This document shows, piece by piece, positions 33,899 to 42,231 of a stretch of DNA of 56,426 bases. This DNA is from Rubrivivax sp. GTDB lineage: Bacteria > Pseudomonadota > Gammaproteobacteria > Burkholderiales > Burkholderiaceae_C. Made by a program: the position numbers and the translations under genes. Where the stretch lies: NCBI GenBank assembly GCA_026125665.1, contig JAHCKS010000027.1, forward strand, positions 1-56,426, given 5' to 3'. The notes beneath the pieces were generated by a model. It made no database searches and had not been told where the DNA came from. It saw only the letters and a list, made by a program, of their open reading frames with translations. Numbering within the stretch: position 1 is the first letter of the stretch; each line of letters begins with the position of its first letter.

Positions 33899-35590
33899 TC
33901 ACTGATGCGCCCGGATGTCCTTGAACACGCTGTACAGGCTCCTCTTTCGCGCGTCGAACACCTGCCCGCCCGTCAGCTTGGCCAGTTCCTTCAGCGCCGC
34001 CTCGTTCGCCTCGCCGAACAGCACCCAGAACACCGGGATGCCGCGCACGTCCTCGGGCAGCGCGGCGTAGTCGCGCTTGAAGTCCTCGAGCCTGCGCCCG
34101 GCCGTGTTCTCGCCGTCGGTGAAGGCCACCACCGAGTACTGGTAGCCGGGGTGGCGCTCGCGCTCGCGCAGCATGTTCTGCAGCGCCAGGTACACCGCGT
34201 CGTACAGCGCCGTACCACCTTTCATCTGCAGCGCTTCGGCGTAGTTGCGCACGTCGGCCAGCACGCGCTGCTTGGCCTCGCTGTCGGCCTGCTCGGCCAC
34301 GCCGCGCGCCACCGGGGCGGCGGCCGGCACCTCGAAACGGACCAGGCCGTACGGCGCCGAGCTGAACGGCTGCAGCCACACGCGCTCGCGGTTCGTCAGC
34401 TTGGCGATGCGGCCGGTGAGCGAGTTGTCCACGCCGGCGATGTAGTGGATGGCCTGGATCAGCTGCTCGCGGCGTTGGCCCTGCATGCTGCCGCTGGTGT
34501 CGAGCACGAAGGTGCTGGCGATCGGCGCGCGGAACTCGTTCAGGTAGGCGGCGATCAGCCCGTCGGCGAGCGCCCGGTCGGGCGAGAACGGCAGCTCCAC
34601 CTGCAGGCCCTGGCGCGGCAGCAGGTCCTCGACCTTCGCGGCGACCTCGGGGCGGATGGGTCGGCGGCGCGTCTCGCGCGCCAGCCACGTCTGCGCCGCG
34701 TCACCCTTCAGGTACTCCACCACCTTCAGGTACTCGGCGCGCCGGCCCTCCTCCAGCAGCATGAACGGGAAGTCGGCCGTGCTCACGCCCTCGAACGGGT
34801 AGATCGGATGCAGCTTCTCGCGCAGCTTGCCGCTGGCGTTGAGGCTCATGATCCAGCTCTCGTAGTTGATGAAGGTGTTGACCTTGGTGCCCTGGTACAG
34901 CGTGAACTGCTCGGCGAGGTACGTGGAGTTGTCGCCAGGGATCTTGTAGCCCTTCAGGAAGTCGGCGATGGCACGGCGGTCCACGTCGGCGGCGGAGAGG
35001 GCCTCGGTCTTGCCGCCGGCCGCCGCCACCACGCCCATCAGCGCCATGAAACCCTGGTTGCTGGTCGCCGGGTTGGCGATGGCGTAGGTCAGCCGGCCGG
35101 CCTTCGCGGCGTCGGCAGCGTCCTTCCACGTCATGCGGAAGTCGGGTTTCGTCCAGCCGTACTTGCGCGCGTCGCTCTCGCTGACGCCGATGACGATCGG
35201 CGAGAGCATGATCTTCTCCTGCAGCTTCACGCGCTGCTGGCCCTGCGGATTGGCCAGCAGGTACTTGGCATTGGCGAACCAGGCCGCCGCGGCATTGGCC
35301 TGGCCGGTGAGCACGGCCTCGGTGCTTTCCATCGTGCCGCCGAAGCGGAACTTCAGCTTCACGCCGGTGGCCTTCAGCACCATCTCCTCCAGCGGCTGCA
35401 CGTCGCGCAGGTCGCTGGTGGCCAGCACGGTGAAGGGGGGCGCGTCGGCCGCGGGCCTGGGCGGCGGCGGGGGCGGGGGCGGCTCGTTGCGTCCGCAGCC
35501 GGCCAGCGCCAGCCCGAGCAGCAGCGGCGCGAGCACGCGCCCGGCGAGATGCACGAACCGGGGCGCGTCGGCCCGGGGCTGGCAGTTCAT
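33899..35590 (-). CDS. Lipoprotein with substrate-binding-like and VWA domains
   Basis: A 563-residue protein. A lipoprotein signal (LAPLLLGLALAGCG) precedes a Pro-run linker, then a periplasmic-binding-protein-like domain (TVLATSDLRDVQPLEEMVLK, AAWFANAKYLLANPQ, LTYAIANPATSNQGFMALMG). The C-terminal VWA domain (about residue 365 on) has a complete MIDAS: DTSGSM, the Thr in MKGGTALYDAVY and the Asp in VAFTDGEN. It should sit in the periplasm on a membrane, with a metal-dependent ligand site. It overlaps the upstream gene by ATGA and lies upstream of xpaC-telA, interrupted by the repeat. The ligand is unknown. Confidence 0.85.
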   Translation of the reverse strand: MNCQPRADAPRFVHLAGRVLAPLLLGLALAGCGRNEPPPPPPPPRPAADAPPFTVLATSDLRDVQPLEEMVLKATGVKLKFRFGGTMESTEAVLTGQANAAAAWFANAKYLLANPQGQQRVKLQEKIMLSPIVIGVSESDARKYGWTKPDFRMTWKDAADAAKAGRLTYAIANPATSNQGFMALMGVVAAAGGKTEALSAADVDRRAIADFLKGYKIPGDNSTYLAEQFTLYQGTKVNTFINYESWIMSLNASGKLREKLHPIYPFEGVSTADFPFMLLEEGRRAEYLKVVEYLKGDAAQTWLARETRRRPIRPEVAAKVEDLLPRQGLQVELPFSPDRALADGLIAAYLNEFRAPIASTFVLDTSGSMQGQRREQLIQAIHYIAGVDNSLTGRIAKLTNRERVWLQPFSSAPYGLVRFEVPAAAPVARGVAEQADSEAKQRVLADVRNYAEALQMKGGTALYDAVYLALQNMLRERERHPGYQYSVVAFTDGENTAGRRLEDFKRDYAALPEDVRGIPVFWVLFGEANEAALKELAKLTGGQVFDARKRSLYSVFKDIRAHQ

Positions 35591-36723
35591 TGCGTCATCT
35601 CCCGCGCCACCACGTCGATCATCTCGGCCATCAGCTCGAAGGCCGGCGGGTCCACCACCTGCGTCACGCGCGCCTCCACGGCCAGCCCGGTGGGCCTGAC
35701 AGCCGCGACGAAGCGGTCGCTGTCGGCAATGCGAAAGCCGTACTCGACGGCAATGCCCTGCAGCTCGGCGTCGTTGGCCAGCGCCGCGGCCAGGGCCTTG
35801 GCGCGTTCGTTCATCGCCACGAAGACGACCTTGTTGACGATGGTCGGCTGCGGGTACAGCAGCACCATGTCCTGTGCCACGCCGCCCTTGGTGAGCGCGT
35901 AGCGCACGAGCTGGTTCTCGTAGATGAAGGCCATCGGCGTCTTGCCGATGCCGATGGCGACGTAGTCGTCGAAGTTGCCGTCGACGTAGTTCTCCTGGTA
36001 GCCCTGGCGCTTGAAGAGCTCGGCGAGCTTCAGCGCCGCGGCCTGCGCGGCGGCGCGGTCGGTGACGATGTCGCCGGTGAGCGCGTGGCTCGTCAGCGCC
36101 AGGTACAGCGCGCCGGAGTTGCTGCGCCTCAGGTCCGTGGTGGAGACGAGCACGCTGCGGCTCACGTCGTAGAGGCCGGCGCTGCCCTTCAGGTCCTTCC
36201 AGCGCGTCTTGGCGAGCATCGTCTGCGTGAGCTTCGTCATGTCGAGCCCGTAGACCTTCGGCGACAGCGGCCGCGCGATGCCGTTGGCGACGAGGATCTT
36301 GGCGATCGGCTCCCACGAGGCGATGACGAGCGGCGTGTGGAACGGCGCGCTCTGCGTGGCGGGCAGGTTGGCCTTGCGCGCCGCGTCGACGACCTGGTTG
36401 GCGGCGACGACGCCCGACGAGAAGAAGAAGTCGGGCGTGCCGCCCGGCACGACGCGGCCGGCCATGTCGCGGCTGCCGATGCGCTGCACGGCCACCGGCA
36501 CGCGCCTGGCGGCCAGCGCCTTGATGACGCGCGGGTCCTTGAAGTAGCCCTCGACGTCGAGCGCGATGAGGCCCTTCAGCGGCACCACCGAGGCAGCCTC
36601 GGCTGCCTCGCGCTGCTCGGTGCGCGCGGCCTGCTGCCCGCGCAGCGCGAAGTACAGCGCGGCGCCGAAGGCGGCGACCAGCAGGAGCGTGATCGCTGCC
36701 CGCTTGGGCATGCTCAGGGCCAT
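35587..36723 (-). CDS. Membrane-anchored substrate-binding-like protein
   Basis: A 378-residue protein with one N-terminal membrane anchor (AAITLLLVAAFGAALYFAL) and a binding-protein-like periplasmic body: VPLKGLIALDVEGYFKDPRV, DFFFSSGVVAANQVVDAARK, FDDYVAIGIGKTPMAFIYEN and VLLYPQPTIVNKVVFVAMNE. This resembles type 2 periplasmic binding folds seen beside VWA/TelA genes rather than transporter components; no ABC permease or ATPase is nearby. It is first in the four-gene module and coupled to the VWA gene (ATGA). The start ATG at 36721-36723 or the second ATG at 36711 are both possible. Ligand unknown. Confidence 0.78.
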   Translation of the reverse strand: MALSMPKRAAITLLLVAAFGAALYFALRGQQAARTEQREAAEAASVVPLKGLIALDVEGYFKDPRVIKALAARRVPVAVQRIGSRDMAGRVVPGGTPDFFFSSGVVAANQVVDAARKANLPATQSAPFHTPLVIASWEPIAKILVANGIARPLSPKVYGLDMTKLTQTMLAKTRWKDLKGSAGLYDVSRSVLVSTTDLRRSNSGALYLALTSHALTGDIVTDRAAAQAAALKLAELFKRQGYQENYVDGNFDDYVAIGIGKTPMAFIYENQLVRYALTKGGVAQDMVLLYPQPTIVNKVVFVAMNERAKALAAALANDAELQGIAVEYGFRIADSDRFVAAVRPTGLAVEARVTQVVDPPAFELMAEMIDVVAREMTQ

Positions 36724-36838
36724 GGGAGGTCTCCGGCGGCGCTCGACGTGAGTGCCGGCGGCAGTATAGGGAGGGCGGCCTTCGCCGCGGCGTGACGGCA
36801 GCCTTCGCAGCGTGCAAGGCGGCGCGCGGCCGCCGCCC

Positions 36839-38068
36839 TCATGACGGCGCCAGCCGCACGTGGCTCGAGCGGTGCAGCGCGAAGCCGATCTGCACGATGC
36901 CGGCGGCGAGACCCGTGGCCACGCCGACGTGCACGGCGGTGTTGTACGAGCCGAGCAGGTCGTACAACAAACCGCCGCCGTAGGCGCCGACGAAGCTGCC
37001 GACCTGGTGGCTGACGAAGGCCACGCCGCCGAGCATCGCCTGCCAGCGCAGCCCGAACACGTCGATGATCCAGCCGGTGACGAGCGGCCCCACGCCGAGC
37101 CACAGGAAGCCCATCACCGCCGCGAAGGCGAGCGTGCCCGCGGGCGTGGGCTGAAGCGCGAAGTACCACAGCAGCACCAGCGAGCGCGCGAGGTAGATGC
37201 CGCCCAGCAGCACCAGCTTGTTCCAGCGCCCGCCGGCCCAGCCGAAGAAGAGGCTGCCGAGCACGTTGAAGCCGCCGATGACGCCCAGCGCCTGCGCGCT
37301 CAGCATCGGGTCCATGCCGCAGATCTGCAGGTACGAGGGCAGGTGCGTCGTGAGGAAGATCAGCTGCATGCCGCAGACGAAGAACGCCACCGTCAGCACG
37401 ACGAACGGCACGTGCCTGATCGCCGTGCCGAGGGCGGCGCCGGCGCTGTCGCCCACGTTGCCGGGCGACGGCGGCAGCGGCACCCGGTCCACCCGGCCGG
37501 CCACCCACGCCGCCGGCAGCATGATCAGCGCCAGGACGGCGAAGCCGATGACGCCGACGCGCCAGCCGTAGGCCTGGTTGAGCGCCTGGCCGACGGGCGC
37601 CGCCAGCATCGCGCCCAGTGAACCGGCAGCGGACACCGCACCGAGCACCGCGCTGCGCATCGCCGCGCTCACCGGGCGCGACACCGCGGCCGAGGCCAGC
37701 GCCGGGCCGGTACAGGCCATCGAGGCGCCGATGAAGATGCCGGCGCCGAGCACGACGCCGGTGGTGCCCGTGGCGCCGGCCAGCATCAGCATGCCCACGA
37801 GGTACAGCACCGAGCCGCCCAGCATCAGCGGGCGCAGGCCCCAGCGCACCGAGAGCGCGCCGGCCACCGGCTGCAGCACGCCCCACAGCAGGTTCTGCAC
37901 CGCGATGGCGAGGGTGAAGTCCGACACCGAGATGCCGATGCCCCTGGTGAGGTCGGGCATGAAGATGCCGAGGCTCTGCCGCAGGCCCATCGCGAAGGTG
38001 AGCATCAGCGACGCGCCGATCAGGATCGGCATCGCGGGTTTCAGGCTCTCGAAGCGGCTCGACGACAA
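36839..38068 (-). CDS. MFS transporter
   Basis: A 12-helix major facilitator of about 409 residues. The first helix LIGASLMLTFAMGLRQSLGI and the loop 2-3 region SVRWGLRPLMLGGSVLYLVG are typical, and the central loop (RVDRVPLPPSPGNVGDSAGA) divides two six-helix halves. It resembles the oxalate/formate-antiporter-like and related anion or drug carriers, but the substrate is not readable. The TTG at 38066-38068 is preferred because GAGGAG lies 6 bp upstream; the ATG at 38032 lacks such a site. Confidence 0.85.
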   Translation of the reverse strand: MSSSRFESLKPAMPILIGASLMLTFAMGLRQSLGIFMPDLTRGIGISVSDFTLAIAVQNLLWGVLQPVAGALSVRWGLRPLMLGGSVLYLVGMLMLAGATGTTGVVLGAGIFIGASMACTGPALASAAVSRPVSAAMRSAVLGAVSAAGSLGAMLAAPVGQALNQAYGWRVGVIGFAVLALIMLPAAWVAGRVDRVPLPPSPGNVGDSAGAALGTAIRHVPFVVLTVAFFVCGMQLIFLTTHLPSYLQICGMDPMLSAQALGVIGGFNVLGSLFFGWAGGRWNKLVLLGGIYLARSLVLLWYFALQPTPAGTLAFAAVMGFLWLGVGPLVTGWIIDVFGLRWQAMLGGVAFVSHQVGSFVGAYGGGLLYDLLGSYNTAVHVGVATGLAAGIVQIGFALHRSSHVRLAPS

Positions 38069-38226
38069 GCGATCTCCTCGGTGTGTTCTTCCGGCCGACG
38101 GCACGCTGACCGAAGTGCGATCTCCGGGCAGACGGATCTGTCGGCGGCCGCCAACGATGCGCACCACCGGGCCTTGCCGACGATCCCCGCCCGAATGCGC
38201 GCCGCTGCGGCATCATCCGCGGCGCC

Positions 38227-39333
38227 ATGTTCGCCCTGTGGTTGCTGGCGCTGCTGCACCTGTACATCGGCTGGCGCATCGCCCCCGGGCTGCCCGGCAC
38301 CGCGGCGCCTTGGCTCTTCGCGGCGCTGCTGCTGGCCTCGGCGATCTTGATCCCGCTGGCGTGGTTCGGCCGTCGCTCACGTGACAGGGCACGTGCCGAC
38401 CGCCTCTCGTGGGCCGGCATGCTGGCGCTCGGCCTGTTCTCGACGCTGCTGGTGCTGACGCTCGTGCGCGACGTGGTGCTGCTCGCCGCCTGGCCGCTCG
38501 GCCTGGTGGCCCTGGCGGAGTGGTCGGCCGTTGCGGTGGTGGGCGGCGCGGCACTCTTCATGGCCATCGGCGTCTTCAACGCGCGCCGCACGGCACGCGT
38601 GCGCGAGGTCGAGCTGCCGCTGGCCAACCTGCCCGTCGCGCTGCACGGCTTCACGATCGCGCAGATCAGCGACATCCACGTCGGCCCGACGATCAAGCAG
38701 GCGTACCTGCAGGCCATCGTCGATGTGGTGAACCACCTGCAGGCCGACGCCGTGGCGGTGACCGGCGACCTCGTCGACGGCCGCGTGCAGGACCTGGCGC
38801 CGCACGTGGCACCGCTGGCCCAGCTGCGCTCGCGCCACGGCACCTTCTTCGTCACCGGCAACCACGAGTACTACAGCGGCGCCGACGAGTGGATGGCCGA
38901 GCTCGAGCGGCTGGGCGTGCAGGTGCTGATGAACGAACACGTGGTGCTGCGCCACGGCGGCGCAAGCCTGGTGCTGGCCGGCGTGGCCGACACCACCGCG
39001 CACCACTTCAACCCGCGGCACCGCAGCGACCCGCAGCGCGCGATCGCGGGTGCGCCGGCCGACGCCGGCGTGCGCGTGCTGCTGGCGCACCAGCCGCGCA
39101 GCGCACGGGCCGCGGCGCAGGCCGGCTTCGACGTGCAGCTGTCGGGCCACACGCACGGCGGGCAGTACTGGCCGTGGAACCTGTTCGTGCGGCTGCAGCA
39201 GCCTTACACCGCCGGCTTGCACCGCCTGGAGCAGCTGTGGGTCTACACCAGCCGTGGCACGGGGTACTGGGGGCCGCCGCTGCGCTTCGGGGCGCCGAGC
39301 GAGATCACGCGGCTGAGGTTCGTGGCGGGCTGA
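38227..39333 (+). CDS. Metallophosphoesterase with N-terminal membrane domain (YaeI/YkuE-like)
   Basis: A 368-residue protein. About 115 N-terminal residues form four predicted membrane helices (MFALWLLALLHLYIGWRI, PWLFAALLLASAILIPLAWF, MLALGLFSTLLVLTLVRDVV, AVAVVGGAALFMAIGVFNA). The calcineurin-like catalytic domain has all metal motifs: QISDIHVGP, VTGDLVDG, VTGNHEYYSG, LLAHQPRSA and LSGHTHGGQ. Related enzymes cleave phosphodiesters such as UDP-diacylglucosamine or membrane-linked substrates. Location: inner membrane; the side of the active site is uncertain. Confidence 0.9.
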   Translation: MFALWLLALLHLYIGWRIAPGLPGTAAPWLFAALLLASAILIPLAWFGRRSRDRARADRLSWAGMLALGLFSTLLVLTLVRDVVLLAAWPLGLVALAEWSAVAVVGGAALFMAIGVFNARRTARVREVELPLANLPVALHGFTIAQISDIHVGPTIKQAYLQAIVDVVNHLQADAVAVTGDLVDGRVQDLAPHVAPLAQLRSRHGTFFVTGNHEYYSGADEWMAELERLGVQVLMNEHVVLRHGGASLVLAGVADTTAHHFNPRHRSDPQRAIAGAPADAGVRVLLAHQPRSARAAAQAGFDVQLSGHTHGGQYWPWNLFVRLQQPYTAGLHRLEQLWVYTSRGTGYWGPPLRFGAPSEITRLRFVAG

Positions 39334-39407
39334 GGGGCGCGATGCGCGGTGCGGCGGGCGCGCACCGCGGGCATGGGCGCCCCAGGTGGGCCAGAGTGTT
39401 CAGCCGG

Positions 39408-40829
39408 TCAGGCGGCCGGCCGGCGTGGCAGGTGTGCGATCGAGTTGGCGTAGTAGCGCAGCAGCGGCAGCTCGGCGGAGCGGATGCGGTAGAGCCCACC
39501 CTCGTCGTCGACGAGACGGCGTGTGACCAGCATGCGCAGGCCCGCCGTGACTGCGTAGTCCCAGTCGCTGCGCGGCAGGTAGATGCGGGCGCCGCCGGCC
39601 TCCAGCTGCCCGACGAGCGCACCCACGCCGGCCTTGATCTCGAGTTCGCTGCACGCGAGGTCGGGGCGGGCGAGCATAACGCTGGCAACCAGCGGCACCG
39701 GGAGCACGGGGACGAGCAGGCCCACCTGCTGCATCAGGTGGCGGCCGAGCGCCGCGACCTCCTCGTGCCGCTGCGGCCCCTCGAGCTGCTCGAACACGGT
39801 GCCGCGCGCCCGGCTCCACTCGCGCACCGACACCGGCGTACCGAAGTTGACGCACGCGTAGCCGAACCGGTGCCAGCGGCCGCGCAGCAACAGCACGAGT
39901 TGGCTGCCGGCAAAGCGCAGCGTCGTCGCCAGCGCACGCACCAGCCCGGGGCGGGGTGCGAGGGTATCGCCCGCCAGCAGCTGCGTGCGGTCCTCGAGCA
40001 CACGGTCGTAGTTCAAGCCGAGCGGCACGAACACGAGGTCGCGCTCGCCATCGTGCCGCCAGCCGCGCAGCATGTAGTCGAGCACGCCGAAGCGCGGCTC
40101 GCGCAGGGCCCCGTCGCGCGTCAGCCCGCCTTCCGGGTAGACCGCCTGCGTGACACCGGCCTCGGTGGCCATGGCGATGTAGCGCTCGAGCACGCGGCGA
40201 TACAGCGGGTCGCGCGAGTTGCGGCGAACGAAGTAGGCGCCCATCGCACGGATCAGCTGCTGCAGGCCCAGCACCCGCGCCCACTCGCCCACCGCATAGC
40301 TCAGCACCGCCCGCTCGGCCGCCAGGTAGCTGGCAATGATGTAGTCCATGTTGCTGCGATGGTTCATCACGAACACGACCGTCGCCGTCTCGGGGATCGC
40401 CTCCAGCCCGGCGTCGTCCGTGTAGCCGATGCGCACGCGGTACAGCGCCTGCGACAGGCGCTTGCCGAGCCAGTAGCCGACGCGGAAATAGACGAACGCG
40501 TTGAACGCCGGAACAATCTCGCGCGCGTACCGCTGCGCCTGATCGAGCGCGATCTCGCGCGGCATCTGGCGCTCCTCGGCGAACGCCTTCGCCGCGGCCT
40601 GCACCTTGTCGTCGAAGACGAGGCGGTCGATGAGGGCCTGGCGGCGGATCTGCTGGAACGGCCGCGGCTGGATCTTCAGGCGCTGCTGCACCTCGGCCAG
40701 CACGCGCGACGCCCGGCTGCGCACCCACCAGCGCGCCGAGGGCAGCAGCAGCCGGTCGAGCAGCGCCCACGCCGCGAGCACCCCGCCCGCCAGGACGAGC
40801 CACAGAGGGAGCTCGATGCTCGTGGTCAT
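39408..40829 (-). CDS. PlsB-like glycerol-3-phosphate acyltransferase family protein
   Basis: A 473-residue acyltransferase with an N-terminal membrane helix (PLWLVLAGGVLAAWALLDRL). The catalytic HX4D motif lies in VFVMNHRSNMDYIIASYLAA and the glycerol-3-phosphate/acyl motif in QAVYPEGGLTRDGALREPRF, close to PlsB's EGGRSR. The C-terminal region is longer than in PlsC. It is shorter than E. coli PlsB (about 800 residues) and lacks its N-terminal domain, so it may be an accessory GPAT-like enzyme in phospholipid synthesis. Confidence 0.82.
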   Translation of the reverse strand: MTTSIELPLWLVLAGGVLAAWALLDRLLLPSARWWVRSRASRVLAEVQQRLKIQPRPFQQIRRQALIDRLVFDDKVQAAAKAFAEERQMPREIALDQAQRYAREIVPAFNAFVYFRVGYWLGKRLSQALYRVRIGYTDDAGLEAIPETATVVFVMNHRSNMDYIIASYLAAERAVLSYAVGEWARVLGLQQLIRAMGAYFVRRNSRDPLYRRVLERYIAMATEAGVTQAVYPEGGLTRDGALREPRFGVLDYMLRGWRHDGERDLVFVPLGLNYDRVLEDRTQLLAGDTLAPRPGLVRALATTLRFAGSQLVLLLRGRWHRFGYACVNFGTPVSVREWSRARGTVFEQLEGPQRHEEVAALGRHLMQQVGLLVPVLPVPLVASVMLARPDLACSELEIKAGVGALVGQLEAGGARIYLPRSDWDYAVTAGLRMLVTRRLVDDEGGLYRIRSAELPLLRYYANSIAHLPRRPAA

Positions 40830-41062
40830 CGCGGGCGTGCGCCGCCGCCGCCATGCTCGAGACGGTGCCCCGCCGGCGCCTGCGGCGCGGGTCCGCGGGC
40901 GTGCAGAGCACCGGACCGATCCTGCATGTCCGCTTCACCGACCTGTGCGGGCGCCGCCTCGCTTCGCGGCCACGAGGCGGCGGGTCGCTTCGAACGTTCG
41001 AGCACACTCATCGGGAACATCACCTTCTGCGCGACCGCCTCGGGAGTCCGCTTCGCGCGCGT

Positions 41063-41084
41063 GGTGATTATGGGGACCGTCACC
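41063..41084. repeat. REP-like 22-bp motif at a pseudogene edge
   Basis: A 22-bp motif with terminal GGTGA/TCACC inverted ends around TTATGGGGACCG. It is far less GC-rich than its surroundings. It sits exactly where the recognisable cytochrome c peroxidase remnant stops. Similar TTATGGGGAC-type motifs occur near REP-associated transposases in other proteobacteria as far as I recall; only one copy is seen here. Confidence 0.3.
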
Positions 41085-41087
41085 GCT

Positions 41088-41262
41088 CGAATGCCGGCCA
41101 CCCAGCGGTCGAACGGCGAGTCGTTGCTCACCACCGCGCGCTCGAAGCTGGCGATGGCCTTGCACACCGTGGACGCGGGGCGAACGCGGCACGGTATCCC
41201 TCGTTGCCGTTCAGGAAGGCGGACAGCTTGGCCATGTCGCAGCGTCATCTCGACGCTGGCCC
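41088..41262 (-). pseudogene. Remnant of a di-heme cytochrome c peroxidase / MauG-like gene
   Basis: Read on the minus strand, the pieces VEMTLR (one frame), MAKLSAFLNGNEGYRAAFA (second frame, from 41235) and STVCKAIASFERAVVSNDSP plus FDRWVAG (back in the first frame) align in order with the middle of bacterial cytochrome c peroxidases/MauG-like proteins. About six residues are lost between the last two pieces. The CxxCH heme motifs, the N-terminal half and the end are gone. At least two frame changes make it a pseudogene. Recognition rests on remembered family sequence, not a search. Confidence 0.55.
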
Positions 41263-41402
41263 ACCCGGGCAGCCAGGGCCCGACGGCCCCCACGCCGCGT
41301 GAGCGTCGGGAAGGCCCGGCACGACAGGCCGGCCTCTTCCGATCGCTTCCCTAACCGCTGCCGGCGAAACCCCACGGTTGCCACCACCGCGGAGTCCTCC
41401 CC

Positions 41403-41921
41403 ATGATCGACTGGTTCAAGAAGCTCGCCGCGCTCGGCACCGTGGCGCTCGTCGCCGCCTGTGGCGGCGGCAGCGACGACCCGCCGACGGGCACCCTCGC
41501 CGCCGAAGCCTCGGCCCGCGGCTTCACGGCCCTCGTGGCCGCCGCCGACAAGGCCGGCTTGGTGCCGGCGCTGAGCAGCCCCACCGCGAGCCTGACCGTG
41601 TTCGCGCCCACCGACGACGCCTTCGCCGCGGCGCTCGCCGAGCTCTCGCTGAGCAAGGCGCAGCTGCTGGCGAGCCCCGACCTCGCAGGCATCCTCACCT
41701 ATCACGTCGTCGCCGGCGACGTGCGCGCCGCGGACGTCGTTGCGCTGCCCAAGCCGGCCCAGGTGAGCACGGTGCAGGGCTCGGCCTTCACGGTGGACGC
41801 CGCGCTCGCCATCACCGACGGGCGCGGCCGCACGGCCGGCCTCGCGGCCACCGACGTCGTCGCCAGCAACGGCGTCATCCACGTCATCGACAAGGTGCTG
41901 CTGCCGCCGGCGGCACCCTGA
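41403..41921 (+). CDS. FAS1 (fasciclin) domain lipoprotein
   Basis: A 172-residue protein. The signal LAALGTVALVAACGGGSDD has a lipobox (VAAC), so it is a lipid-anchored envelope protein. One FAS1 domain fills the rest: GFTALVAAADKAGLVPALSS, LTVFAPTDDAFAAALAEL (the H1 box), TYHVVAGDVRAADV and ATDVVASNGVIHVIDKVLLP (the H2 box). Secreted FAS1 proteins mediate adhesion or matrix contacts. It is followed by a broken paralogue. Confidence 0.92.
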   Translation: MIDWFKKLAALGTVALVAACGGGSDDPPTGTLAAEASARGFTALVAAADKAGLVPALSSPTASLTVFAPTDDAFAAALAELSLSKAQLLASPDLAGILTYHVVAGDVRAADVVALPKPAQVSTVQGSAFTVDAALAITDGRGRTAGLAATDVVASNGVIHVIDKVLLPPAAP

Positions 41922-41984
41922 ACGCCCAGCCGAGCTGGTTCACAGGTTCTTCTTCTCCACCACTCAACCTCGAGGAAAGCAGCC

Positions 41985-42123
41985 ATGAAGAGACTCATCA
42001 CCGTCACCGCCCTTTCGCTGGCCGCGCTGTCGGCCCAGGCCAAGGACCAGGGTCACGGCGACCGACATCGTCGCCGACAACGGCGTCATCCACGTCATCG
42101 ACAGCGTCGTGCTGCCGAAGTGA
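41985..42123 (+). pseudogene. Internally deleted FAS1 (fasciclin) gene
   Basis: The gene starts normally with a signal peptide (MKRLITVTALSLAALSAQAK) and then jumps, in the +1 frame, to the last FAS1 segment TATDIVADNGVIHVIDSVVL ending in a TGA at 42121-42123. The roughly 100 central residues of a FAS1 domain, including the H1 box, are missing. The unshifted frame runs on as Arg-rich nonsense. This is a deletion of about 300 bp plus a frameshift in a second fasciclin gene, directly after an intact one. Confidence 0.82.
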
Positions 42124-42130
42124 GGCCGGC

Positions 42131-42160
42131 GCGGCGGGGCACCCGTGCGGGCCCCGCCGC
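42131..42160 (+). terminator. GC-rich hairpin after the FAS1 remnant
   Basis: A perfect 10-bp stem (GCGGCGGGGC/GCCCCGCCGC) with a 10-nt loop lies 8 bp after the FAS1 remnant stop and before the gntR promoter. It lacks a T tract but is the strongest hairpin near a gene end here and could insulate gntR. Confidence 0.4.
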
Positions 42161-42195
42161 GATGTCGCGGGCCCGGCCGTGCGACCCCTGTTCCA

Positions 42196-42224
42196 TTGAC
42201 AGGACATTGGGACAGCCCTAGCCT
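42196..42224 (+). promoter_or_regulatory. Candidate gntR promoter with leaderless start
   Basis: TTGACA (42196-42201) and TAGCCT (42219-42224) are spaced 17 bp. A transcript starting about 7 bp later would begin at or next to the GTG start codon at 42232, i.e. be leaderless; no Shine-Dalgarno is visible. GGACA and GGGACA steps between the boxes could be part of an autoregulatory operator. Confidence 0.4.
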
Positions 42225-42231
42225 GTGCCCC

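Larger units (their letters stand above)
40830..41402. other. 573-bp gap containing gene debris
   Basis: No intact gene. It holds a frameshifted remnant of a cytochrome c peroxidase-like gene (41088-41262), a REP-like 22-bp motif at its truncated edge (41063-41084), and the presumed promoter of the FAS1 gene. Open frames on the plus strand are Arg/His-rich and look like noise. Confidence 0.6.

Noticed and set aside
40853-41302. A 149-residue plus-strand frame in the gap before the FAS1 gene
   Set aside because: The composition is Arg/His-rich noise. The minus strand of the same DNA holds a recognisable peroxidase remnant.
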